A stretch of DNA of 64,000 nt from Emcibacteraceae bacterium (GTDB lineage Bacteria; Pseudomonadota; Alphaproteobacteria; Sphingomonadales; Emcibacteraceae), in the NCBI GenBank assembly GCA_021774795.1, contig JAJFIR010000014.1, positions 62,001 through 126,000 of the forward strand, read 5' to 3'. Made by a program: the position numbers and the translations under genes. Numbering within the stretch: position 1 is the first letter of the stretch; every line of letters starts with the position of its first letter. Below, piece by piece: positions 55,679-64,000 of the stretch. The notes beneath the pieces were generated by a model that was not told the origin of the DNA, searched no databases, and saw nothing but the letters and a program-made list of their open reading frames with translations.

Positions 55679-57043
55679 GTGAACGAATTTGAAAAACCAA
55701 AAACGACACGCTTTTTGAAGAAATTTCTCTCTATTCTGATTGCGGGTCTGATGATCGCCGGTTCTTTTGCTTATATTTACTCGTTGAGCAATATTTCAAA
55801 CCCATCGATTGATCCTTCAAGTTTTGAAGCAAGACCCGCGAGCTTCGTTCAGTCTCCTGTCTGGTCGGGTAACGGCAATTATGCAATTTTTGATCATCAC
55901 ACGCACACCAACATTTCGGACGGTGTATTAAGTCAAAAAGCAGTGGTTGATCTGGCCGTAAATTCCCAGTGCGATGTTTTGGCTTTAACCGATCATTCGG
56001 ACATCGCAGCAGTCACCACCCCGCGTCATTTTGATGAGATTGATGCACTACGCTCAGCGAACCCGAATTTAATCATATTTAGCGGACTTGAAATTAATAT
56101 CCCGTCTTATGATGGTCGCGAACACCTGACCTTACTGGCTGACCCGGCACAGGAACGCCAGACTTTAACCTCTCTAAAGATAATTGCAGAGGCCGATAAC
56201 GAAGACACCGAAATCAAGGACCCCACGAGGGAAGTTGATCAAAAGTTCTTTAACCGCGTCAATTTATTTAACCAAACCGGTGCCAATTTGGTGGTATTAT
56301 ATAATCATCCCAGCCGCATGGATGTAACGCCTGGCGAAAATAAAAACGATATGATCGCATGGAATAGATATTCGCCGAGTTTTATCGGCTTCGCTGGCGC
56401 GCCCGGTCATCAAAACTCAGAACCACATGGCCTATATGAAGAAAGCATAAAAACAGTAAATCGCTGGGATCATATTGCCGCCAATGTGGGTGATGTATGG
56501 GATCAATTGCTTGGTGAAGGTTATCAACTATGGGGAGCACTTGCGGGATCCGATTTCCATGATAAGCTTTACGACTTCGCACCATGCAGTTTTTCACGTA
56601 CCCATCTGGAACTCGAAGATCGCAGCCATGAAGGTGTTTTAAAAGCCCTGCGCGCAGGGACGTTTTGGGCGGACCACGGCAGAATTTTAAATAGGCTGGT
56701 ATTTTCCGCGAACATGGATGGACTTGAGCGGCCGGCATACCCCGGCTCAATTGTCCAAACAGGCACAAGTAAAAAAATTGATATCAAAATTGATATTAAT
56801 CGCGGTAGCGGTTCATTTGGCAAACCGTTGGTCGTAGAAATTGTCAGTAATTGCCGAAGTGGAAGAGCAGCGGTAGTTGGCTCTAAAACATTGCTTGAAA
56901 ATGAACTAAATGCCGAATTCACCATTGATGCAATAGCAAGAGGCCCCGACAATAGTAGCTGCTATGCCCGATCCGTAGTGCGGCTCGTGGATGCGCAAGA
57001 TGAGCTGCTCGCCATGACAAATCCAATTCGGTTTCGTCTCTAA
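55679..57043 (+). CDS. PHP-domain metallohydrolase (CehA/McbA-like)
   Basis: The 454-residue protein has an N-terminal membrane or signal segment (about residues 16-37), then a PHP domain with HHTHTNISDG, LTDHSDI, GLEINI, EHLTLL, YNHPSR and GSDFHD, which supply the metal-binding His and Asp. PHP proteins hydrolyse phosphoesters or, in the CehA group, carbamates and amides; the substrate is unknown. The C-terminal third (from about 330) is strand-rich. The GTG start follows a strong GGGAGG. It converges directly with the asparaginase gene. Confidence 0.82.
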   Translation: MNEFEKPKTTRFLKKFLSILIAGLMIAGSFAYIYSLSNISNPSIDPSSFEARPASFVQSPVWSGNGNYAIFDHHTHTNISDGVLSQKAVVDLAVNSQCDVLALTDHSDIAAVTTPRHFDEIDALRSANPNLIIFSGLEINIPSYDGREHLTLLADPAQERQTLTSLKIIAEADNEDTEIKDPTREVDQKFFNRVNLFNQTGANLVVLYNHPSRMDVTPGENKNDMIAWNRYSPSFIGFAGAPGHQNSEPHGLYEESIKTVNRWDHIAANVGDVWDQLLGEGYQLWGALAGSDFHDKLYDFAPCSFSRTHLELEDRSHEGVLKALRAGTFWADHGRILNRLVFSANMDGLERPAYPGSIVQTGTSKKIDIKIDINRGSGSFGKPLVVEIVSNCRSGRAAVVGSKTLLENELNAEFTIDAIARGPDNSSCYARSVVRLVDAQDELLAMTNPIRFRL

Positions 57044-58207
57044 TCATTCATTCATGTAAATACTGTCCATAACCAAATGCTCACCGCCGTTCTCGGTGCA
57101 TACTGCGTAATATCGTTCGGTGCCACCGCGCATTGCGACACCCGCATAACGCCCTTTTTTATCAAGAATGTAAAATTGAAGGTTAAAGGCAATTTCACCT
57201 TTATCATTAAGGTAACCCGGATTGCTCATCGCCGTCGTTTTTACCCGATTTAATGCATACATACCTGCATCTTTCGGATGCATTCCATCGCGCATTTTTT
57301 CAACGATCAGGAATGAACAAAGATGATAGAGGTTCATTTCACCAAGCCCCGTTGATCCGGCTGCGCCAACTTCGTTATCAACATAAAGCCCGGCACCCAA
57401 TATCGGGCTATCACCAACGCGGCCCGGTACTTTAAAAGCGCGGCCCGACGTGGTTGTATTACCGCAAATTTCGCCTTTGCTGTTCATAGCGTTGCAATTA
57501 ATGGTACCGTGAATATGCTCTATATCAATGCGGCCTTCCTTCGCCATTTGATACGCTACTTCAAAGCCTTTCTTTTCAATAAAATCTAGGTCAAGTTCTG
57601 CGAATGTGCGATTATCGCCTTCCGCCTCAACCCGTGCTTTCCACTCCAGATAACGTTTAAAGGAAACTTCACTGTTCAGATCACCTTCAATTTTATGACC
57701 TTTATCACGGGCGAAATCAGTCGCCCCCTGACCGGCAAGCAAATGATGGTTTGTATGGTTCATAACATCAAGCGCAACCATTGACGGTGCTTTAACCCCC
57801 TGAATATAGGCCACACCACCCGCTTTTTTGCGTGGTCCGTGCATACAGCACGCATCCAATGTCACATCACCATTGGCATCTGGAAGGCCGCCATATCCAA
57901 CACTTGTATCTTCCGTTGATAATTCGGGAAGGTTAGTACAAGCTGTTGTTGCGTCCAAAACATCTGCGCCTTCTGTAATCATCCGGTACGCGATCTCGAC
58001 GCCGGTTTCCCCCGCTTCATTTTTAAGCCGGTGCCCGTTATGTGCCGAAACCACAAGTGGCTTATAGCTGCTCATGATCGCGGGGGCTTGCGCCATCGCT
58101 TTTGTTGCAACCGTTGATGCGGCGGCCACTGCCCCTGCGGTTGCCAATATTTCGCGCCTATTAAATTTTTTGGTGTTAAATTTTTTGGTGTTAGTTTTTT
58201 CAGTCAT
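57044..58207 (-). CDS. Tat-exported glycosylasparaginase-like Ntn hydrolase (copy 1)
   Basis: The 387-residue protein resembles N4-(beta-N-acetylglucosaminyl)-L-asparaginase. The N-terminus carries NRREILATAGAVAAA, a twin-arginine signal, preceded by a doubled TKKFN. The predicted autocleavage site has T235 in HIHGTINCNAM, followed by CGNTTTSGRAFK and GRVGDSPILGAGLYVDN, the substrate and structural motifs of the family. The residue before the nucleophile is Gly, where the classical enzymes have Asp. Natural substrate unknown. It is next to a paralogue. Confidence 0.88.
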   Translation of the reverse strand: MTEKTNTKKFNTKKFNRREILATAGAVAAASTVATKAMAQAPAIMSSYKPLVVSAHNGHRLKNEAGETGVEIAYRMITEGADVLDATTACTNLPELSTEDTSVGYGGLPDANGDVTLDACCMHGPRKKAGGVAYIQGVKAPSMVALDVMNHTNHHLLAGQGATDFARDKGHKIEGDLNSEVSFKRYLEWKARVEAEGDNRTFAELDLDFIEKKGFEVAYQMAKEGRIDIEHIHGTINCNAMNSKGEICGNTTTSGRAFKVPGRVGDSPILGAGLYVDNEVGAAGSTGLGEMNLYHLCSFLIVEKMRDGMHPKDAGMYALNRVKTTAMSNPGYLNDKGEIAFNLQFYILDKKGRYAGVAMRGGTERYYAVCTENGGEHLVMDSIYMNE

Positions 58208-58377
58208 CACTCTCTCCCGTTCTTTACTTGTGAAATTTATCAGTCTGTATCTGTTGTTCTATGAAGCAGATGAGCTGCTCCGTTTTTAATATTTTCAGCA
58301 TCCGGATCAAGTATATCATAATTCGCCAGCAGCGTCGGGTCAAAATGATAGCAGATATTCTCAATATTTATTCCTTA

Positions 58378-59496
58378 TCAGGACACAGGCGAAAAAACAC
58401 CGTCCAAAATAACCAGTTCTGGTCCGTTTTCCGTGTGAACCGCATAACCGTAATCCTTACGCGCATGCATGGTAGCACCGCCGTGACGTCCTTTTTTATC
58501 AAGCACATAAAAGCTAAGTCCGAAGCCCGGTTCGCCCATTTCATTACGGTATTTATCTGTTGTTTGCTCTGCAATTCTTTTTAAAGCATAAATCGCAGCA
58601 TCTTTCGGATGCATACCTTCACGTAATTTTTCAACGATTAAGAAACTCGCGCAGCTATACATGTTGCTTTCGCCTCGCCCTGTGGAACCTGCGGCTCCAT
58701 AATCATTGTCCACATATAAACCCGCGCCCAAAATTGGACTGTCACCAATGCGACCCGGCTTTTTCCATCCGAGGCCGGATGTCGTGGTCACGCCGCAAAT
58801 ATCGCCTTTACTGTTCATTCCGTTGGCATTAATGGTTCCAAAAAAATGATTGGGATCTATCTTGCCTTCTTTCATCATGGCAAGGGAAACATCCATACTG
58901 TGTTTTTCAAAATTGGTTGCGGAATCAATTTTTGCCTTGCGGTCGGTTTCTTCTTTCCATTCATTATATAGTTTGCGGCTTTTATCGGTATTTAGATCAT
59001 CTAAAATCTCATACCCTTGTTCGCGGGCAAAATCCTGCGCTCCTTGTCCGGCAATTAAATGGTGATCCGTTTTATACATCACGTCCCGCGCGACTTTGGA
59101 TGGGTTTACCACACCTTGAATATAACCGACAGCACCTGCCATACGTTTTGGCCCGTGCATGACGCTACTGTCTAATGTCACATTACCTTCCGCATCGGGA
59201 AGTCCGCCGTAGCCAACACCACGGTCCTCCGGGTCTTCTTCATTGAGGTTCACACCTTCGATAAGCGCGTCCAGAACATCGACACCTTCAATAATTTTAC
59301 GGTATGATATTTCAACCCCCATAAGACCATCGGCATTCTTAATCCAGTGCCCGTTGCCAGAACCTACGACCATCGGGCGATAGCCGCTCATAATCGCCGG
59401 TGCGCCCTGTGCGAACGCATTGGTAGAAACAGCAGATGCCGCCGCGACCGCCCCTGCCGTTGCCAGCACTTCACGTCTGTTTATTTTTTTTAACAT
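58378..59496 (-). CDS. Tat-exported glycosylasparaginase-like Ntn hydrolase (copy 2)
   Basis: The 372-residue paralogue of the preceding gene has a Tat signal (INRREVLATAGAVAAASAV) and the cleavage region HFFGTINANGMNSKG with predicted nucleophile T221, then CGVTTTSGLGWK and GRIGDSPILGAGLYVDN. Like copy 1 it has Gly before the Thr. The two copies differ over much of the middle and N-terminal parts, so the duplication is not recent. It would act in the periplasm on amide-linked substrates; the specificity is not known. Confidence 0.88.
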   Translation of the reverse strand: MLKKINRREVLATAGAVAAASAVSTNAFAQGAPAIMSGYRPMVVGSGNGHWIKNADGLMGVEISYRKIIEGVDVLDALIEGVNLNEEDPEDRGVGYGGLPDAEGNVTLDSSVMHGPKRMAGAVGYIQGVVNPSKVARDVMYKTDHHLIAGQGAQDFAREQGYEILDDLNTDKSRKLYNEWKEETDRKAKIDSATNFEKHSMDVSLAMMKEGKIDPNHFFGTINANGMNSKGDICGVTTTSGLGWKKPGRIGDSPILGAGLYVDNDYGAAGSTGRGESNMYSCASFLIVEKLREGMHPKDAAIYALKRIAEQTTDKYRNEMGEPGFGLSFYVLDKKGRHGGATMHARKDYGYAVHTENGPELVILDGVFSPVS

Positions 59497-59569
59497 GACT
59501 ATTCTCCCGATATTTGCTTTTATGAAAATATAATGATCCCAAAGCGAGAATGAGTCAAATAGAGGTGCT

Positions 59570-60205
59570 TTATTCTATGATATCTTCAATCATTTTCGAC
59601 ATTGCCAAAGCATTTTCATTATCTTCAGCCTTAAGTCCCTTCACAACGCCTTCTTTATCCTGTCTGTTTTTGTTCTGGCTTATTTTCCATTTGCCGTCAA
59701 AACGGGTGATTTCAATCTCGAGACCGATAATGCCTTTTAGTTGACTATCGATATATTTTTCCGGGGCGTCGGACACTTTCCAAGGCGTTTCGTAGTGTTG
59801 CTCATTTTTATCTGTTTGTTCATTGATATGATTAAGTAACCAATCATGATCCTCAATAATCTTCAGGGTGCCATGCGCGTGAACGACGGCATAATTCCAG
59901 GTGGGTACCACTTTTCCGTGCTCCGCCTTTGACGCATACCATGACGGACTGATGTAATGATGTGTGCCCTGGAAAATGACCATCACTTCTTGCCCCGCCT
60001 TATGTTTTTTCCAAAGCGGGTTGCCTTTCGAAATATGTGCGTGAAGCGCACCTTTCTCGCGAAGTTGCGGTTTAAACAATAATGGCAGATGATCCGCCGC
60101 TATTTCAACGTCTACCATAGATATAAGCGTACCAAAGGGGTTTGAATGAATTAGATCATGAATGAGTTCTTCTCTTTTCTCAACGAACATTGGAGGCTTA
60201 AACAT
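59570..60205 (-). CDS. PaiB-like FMN-binding split-barrel protein
   Basis: The 211-residue protein fits the FMN-binding negative transcriptional regulator family (PaiB). Markers are MFKPPMFVEK, IHSNPFGTLIS, DHLPLLF, LHAHISKGNPLWK, VIFQGTHHYISPSWYAS and VPTWNYAVVHAHG. These proteins have a pyridoxamine-oxidase-like split barrel and are called regulators, though the biochemical role is not shown. It is alone between the asparaginase copies and the glycosyltransferase pair. Confidence 0.88.
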   Translation of the reverse strand: MFKPPMFVEKREELIHDLIHSNPFGTLISMVDVEIAADHLPLLFKPQLREKGALHAHISKGNPLWKKHKAGQEVMVIFQGTHHYISPSWYASKAEHGKVVPTWNYAVVHAHGTLKIIEDHDWLLNHINEQTDKNEQHYETPWKVSDAPEKYIDSQLKGIIGLEIEITRFDGKWKISQNKNRQDKEGVVKGLKAEDNENALAMSKMIEDIIE

Positions 60206-60234
60206 GGTTTTATCCTTTTAATTCTTTTTATAAA

Positions 60235-60801
60235 TCAGCTTAAATCAGCAGCGGTATCGACGTCGTTTAACATATCCACATAGGCGACCCGCACATTGGA
60301 TTTAATATTTGCCGACGTTTCCTTCATTGTATCTTCTGACGACCAACGAACATTTGCAAATGGTGCAATGCGGTTTCGAGTTCTACGCATCCCAACCAGC
60401 CAGAAGCCACCGTCTTCTGCGGGGCCAAAAGCCACTTGATTATTCTTTAACGCATCGAATGCCCGCGTAATGTGATGCTTTTCAATGGTAGGGATATCAC
60501 CACCAATTAACACTAGTTTACCCTTAGGCACATCATCAAACACCCGCTGCATGCGCTGGCCAAGATCACCACCGCCTTGCGCCATGACACTATAACGCTT
60601 ATCAAAAAAGGACCCTTTATAATCATCCGGAGAAATGCAAATTATTGTTTTCCACTTTCCTTTTCCTACTCTTTTGACAAGGCCCTTTACGGTACGGCGA
60701 TAAAATCGCCATGCTTTGAAATTACCTATATCTTTTGTCAATCTTGTTTTGACCCGTCCCATACGTGGTGCTTTGACAAATATAACCAGATGTTTTTTCA
60801 T
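60235..60801 (-). CDS. TIGR04282-type glycosyltransferase-like protein
   Basis: The 188-residue protein has the GT-A-like start KKHLVIFVKAPRMGRVKTRL and GGDIPTIEK and FGPAEDGGFWLVG, motifs of the family named for arsenosugar synthesis. It overlaps its neighbour by one base, a pairing seen in many genomes; the arsenic link is by family name only and there is no arsenic gene here. The reaction is unproven. Confidence 0.85.
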   Translation of the reverse strand: MKKHLVIFVKAPRMGRVKTRLTKDIGNFKAWRFYRRTVKGLVKRVGKGKWKTIICISPDDYKGSFFDKRYSVMAQGGGDLGQRMQRVFDDVPKGKLVLIGGDIPTIEKHHITRAFDALKNNQVAFGPAEDGGFWLVGMRRTRNRIAPFANVRWSSEDTMKETSANIKSNVRVAYVDMLNDVDTAADLS

Positions 60802-61439
60802 TAATAAAACTTCTTTATAGTATTAGGCTCAACACCAAGTTTATAAAGCAGCAAACAAAACCCATTTTGAATCATGCGAAACAGATAGCCATATTTGTTG
60901 TATTTTTCAGCTGATGTGATGATCACATGATCCGACATTTTTAATCGGGTACCACCAATTCGCTTGACTATATCCACATCCTCCATCAAGGGCATATTGT
61001 TATAGCCTCCAATTTCGTCATATAGTTCGCGGGATATGAATAATCCCTGATCGCCATATGGAAGCGCAAATACCCGGCAACGGAACCTTACCCATTTTTC
61101 CAGCAGTCGCGGGAAAAAGCCAACATCATCAAACTTAAGCCTAAATGCTAAAGCTTTACCTGGTTCGTTTTTCATATGCTTTTGAAGCTCATCCCACCAT
61201 CCTGTGATCAGCTTACTGTCCCCATGTAAAAAGAATAACCATTCACCCTTGGCAAAATTTGCCCCGGCAGCCATCTGATAACCCCTTCCGGGATTGGTAT
61301 TGATGATATTATATTCGGCAAAACTATATGTATCCGTGCCGCCGTTTACGATAATCACATCTTTAGGCAGTACAGCAAGCAATTGCTTTAATTCTTCATC
61401 TATATTTAAAGTAGGTATAATTACCGTAATTGTCATCAT
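60801..61439 (-). CDS. TIGR04283-type family 2 glycosyltransferase
   Basis: This 212-residue glycosyltransferase, family 2, begins TITVIIPTLNIDEELKQLL and has GRGYQMAAGANFAKG, LFFLHGDSKLI, YGDQGLFISRE and MEDVDIVKRI, with a C-terminal amphipathic end (LFRMIQNGFCLLLYKLG) that may touch the membrane. It is translated together with the partner gene (TAATG overlap). It diverges from rnhB. Confidence 0.88.
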   Translation of the reverse strand: MMTITVIIPTLNIDEELKQLLAVLPKDVIIVNGGTDTYSFAEYNIINTNPGRGYQMAAGANFAKGEWLFFLHGDSKLITGWWDELQKHMKNEPGKALAFRLKFDDVGFFPRLLEKWVRFRCRVFALPYGDQGLFISRELYDEIGGYNNMPLMEDVDIVKRIGGTRLKMSDHVIITSAEKYNKYGYLFRMIQNGFCLLLYKLGVEPNTIKKFY

Positions 61440-61480
61440 ATTCGCTTTATTCTTATTTTTTCAAAGTCTATAGTTTCTTC

Positions 61481-62116
61481 ATGAAAAAACATACCTTAAA
61501 ATCAAGACCAACTTACGAACTGGAAAAGGAAATTGGCGGCATCATTTGTGGTGTTGACGAAGTGGGGCGTGGGCCGCTCGCCGGTCCGGTCATCGCAGCG
61601 GCCGTTATACTGAATCCGCGTAACATACCACTCCACCTAAACGATTCAAAAAAGTTGAGTGCTAAAAAAAGACAAGAATTAAATGATATCATAATTAAAA
61701 CCGCAGAATATGCTTACGGTGAAGCTTCACTTGAAGAAATAGACGATCTAAATATACTCCATGCAAGCATGCTTGCCATGAAGCGGGCGGTCGAAAATTT
61801 ACCCCGAAAAGTAGATCATATATTAGTTGATGGAAACCGTCTTCCAAGTTTCGACGCACCTGCAACTGCGGTCATAAAAGGTGATCAAAAATCTGTTTCC
61901 ATTGCAGCCGCATCGATAATTGCTAAAATAAAACGTGATTTTTTGATGAAAAGTTTATCAAAATTACACCCGGAATACGGCTGGGAACGAAATTCAGGAT
62001 ATGGTACCCGTGAACATATGGAAGCACTAAATCTTGTAGGACCTTCGCGTTTTCATCGAAAATCATTTGCGCCAATTCGTAATCTAATGACTCAAGAAAA
62101 ATATATAACTAATTGA
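61481..62116 (+). CDS. rnhB: Ribonuclease HII
   Basis: The 211-residue enzyme removes ribonucleotides from DNA and RNA primers. It has the active-site motif GVDEVGRGPLAGP and the further acidic residues in DHILVDGNRLP and GDQKSVSIAAASIIAK, ending WERNSGYGTREHMEAL. An ATG at 61430 in the same frame gives 17 extra residues, but the ATG at 61481 starts at the family's usual N-terminus. It is next to ccrM, a common pairing in alphaproteobacteria. Confidence 0.94.
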   Translation: MKKHTLKSRPTYELEKEIGGIICGVDEVGRGPLAGPVIAAAVILNPRNIPLHLNDSKKLSAKKRQELNDIIIKTAEYAYGEASLEEIDDLNILHASMLAMKRAVENLPRKVDHILVDGNRLPSFDAPATAVIKGDQKSVSIAAASIIAKIKRDFLMKSLSKLHPEYGWERNSGYGTREHMEALNLVGPSRFHRKSFAPIRNLMTQEKYITN

Positions 62117-62134
62117 TTTCAGTTAAAAAAACAC

Positions 62135-63325
<1,191 letters not shown>

Positions 63326-63343
63326 AACAATAAAAAAAGACCC

Positions 63344-63365
63344 ATATTATCTTCTCCGATAATAT
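63344..63365. terminator. Hairpin after ccrM
   Basis: ATATTATC (63344-63351) and GATAATAT (63358-63365) form an 8-bp AT-rich stem with a six-base loop, 19 bases after the ccrM stop. It has no T run and is probably part of the transcript end with the stronger hairpin that follows. Confidence 0.35.
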
Positions 63366-63392
63366 CAACTACTTACCTACTCCGGTAAAGTG

Positions 63393-63426
63393 ACCCGTCA
63401 AGAGCCCAATCTTGACGGGTTATTTG
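63393..63426. terminator. Bidirectional terminator between ccrM and the converging gene
   Basis: ACCCGTCAAGA (63393-63403) and TCTTGACGGGT (63410-63420) form a perfect 11-bp stem with loop GCCCAA, followed by TATTTG. The genes on both sides converge on it, so it can serve both, although its flanking T run is short. Confidence 0.75.
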
Positions 63427-63450
63427 TTTCAAGATTACAAGTATTTGAAA

Positions 63451-63999
63451 TTAAAATACGGAATTTTCAATCAAATTGTGCGGAATACGCCAAAGAATTG
63501 GCATATCTTGCAGCACAAATGAACGCCTTACCCACTTAGAGCGACGTAAACTTTTGTGAATTCCCCTCGAAAGTTCAATTTTACCCTGATTTTTTGCCAT
63601 ATCAGCCATATTTAAATAATCAGTTACGTTATCTGGCGAAATGATAAATACGTTTCCCACTTCATCATAATTATACTTATCAAGATCAAATAGTTCGCAT
63701 TTCTCCAAGCCGCCATATAGATCAAATGCGATCATTGTCCGGTAACATTTTTCACAGTGAGAGCAATTCACTTCATCTTGTCCTGTACCCTCTTTTCCGC
63801 GAATGCACACATGAAGATGTTTTAAGGCCAAGTCTTTATGGGATAAATACTGGATTTTCTCTGACCTGTTAACGCCGTCGCCATCATGAATTATATTTGT
63901 CCTGGTTGTGGAGTAAAGTGAATCACTCAAAGGGTGTGAACCGTTACCATTTAAATCTGCGTAACTATTGTGGCTAGAAGATATAAATAATTCATGGAA
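63451..63999 (-). CDS. C-terminal part of a PP-loop/ExsB-like protein (runs off window)
   Basis: The frame is open from its stop at 63451 to the window end, so the true start lies beyond. The visible 182 residues contain SHPLSDSLYST, INDGDGVNR-like IIHDGDGVNRSEKI, and a cysteine motif NCSHCEKCYRTMIAFDLYG. C-x2-C-x2-C next to a YRTM helix occurs in QueC/ExsB-like ATP-pyrophosphatase relatives, where Cys bind zinc or iron-sulfur. The family is a guess from the C-terminus only. An ATG-less start at 63930 would be internal. Confidence 0.45.
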   Translation of the reverse strand, partial: FHELFISSSHNSYADLNGNGSHPLSDSLYSTTRTNIIHDGDGVNRSEKIQYLSHKDLALKHLHVCIRGKEGTGQDEVNCSHCEKCYRTMIAFDLYGGLEKCELFDLDKYNYDEVGNVFIISPDNVTDYLNMADMAKNQGKIELSRGIHKSLRRSKWVRRSFVLQDMPILWRIPHNLIENSVF

Positions 64000-64000
64000 A

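Noticed and set aside
58240-58377. Minus-strand open frame of about 45 codons between the two glycosylasparaginase genes, in frame with copy 2 after its stop codons.
   Set aside because: It has no ATG or good alternative start and two stop codons separate it from the gene. It looks protein-like in composition (Asp, Asn, Pro), so it may be a remnant, but this cannot be shown.

Overview
This window looks like a low-GC alphaproteobacterium, probably marine. The evidence is a CcrM-type GANTC methyltransferase next to rnhB, ETF-ubiquinone oxidoreductase, a class II DAHP synthase, an XrtA (exosortase A)-type exopolysaccharide locus, and an HPr-rel-A gene set of the kind seen in alphaproteobacteria. 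The genus cannot be fixed from the sequence alone. I see no insertion sequence, prophage, CRISPR array or rRNA.

Layout. 1-10.9 kb is mostly housekeeping on the minus strand: a partial DUF350 gene, an amino acid permease, DUF805, rpsD with a clear terminator, then nadE-gltX-cysS-trmJ, class II DAHP synthase and gor. 11.0-14.1 kb is an unusual minus-strand set. A 56-residue, cysteine-free peptide ending in a doubled YKIS motif is followed by a short hairpin, an M29-like metalloprotein that keeps all five metal ligands, a Gfo/Idh/MocA oxidoreductase and an NTF2-like protein. It has the shape of an unrecognised peptide-modification (RiPP-like) locus and is the best candidate here for something new. 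A lone HEPN-like gene follows at 14.5 kb, then glmS-glmU and gph.

19.1-22.1 kb is an HPr-rel-A operon: a Tat-like signal protein, a PqqD-like chaperone, an HprK-like kinase and a nucleotidyltransferase. It has a textbook sigma-54 promoter and an upstream palindrome. A related palindrome lies in the AT-rich gap at 33.17 kb, beside the exopolysaccharide genes, which suggests a shared regulator. phoR-phoB (22.4-24.5 kb) carries two Pho boxes between its genes. 24.9-32.7 kb is the conserved XrtA polysaccharide block in canonical order: OMA lipoprotein, chain-length protein, tyrosine autokinase, outer-membrane protein, ATPase, deacetylase, FemAB-like protein. No exosortase, PEP-CTERM protein or glycosyltransferase of that pathway is in view. 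33.4-42.8 kb adds UDP-sugar enzymes (WecB, TviB), a C-type-lectin-fold secreted protein, tRNA-Gln, a YdcF protein and a second export-type pair (YjbH and a large SLBB protein).

42.9-63.9 kb returns to metabolism. It holds ispE, a TPR protein, ETF-QO, a probable D-amino-acid and murein-peptide salvage group (D-cysteine desulfhydrase-like enzyme, DUF819 membrane protein, dipeptide epimerase, lipoprotein amidase), a CDF transporter, a family-4-like uracil-DNA glycosylase, a soluble lytic transglycosylase, MoaB, a PHP-domain hydrolase, two tandem Tat-exported glycosylasparaginases, a PaiB-like protein, two TIGR04282/TIGR04283 glycosyltransferases, rnhB, and ccrM with three GANTC sites around its start. 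The window ends inside a minus-strand gene with a CxxCxxC motif.
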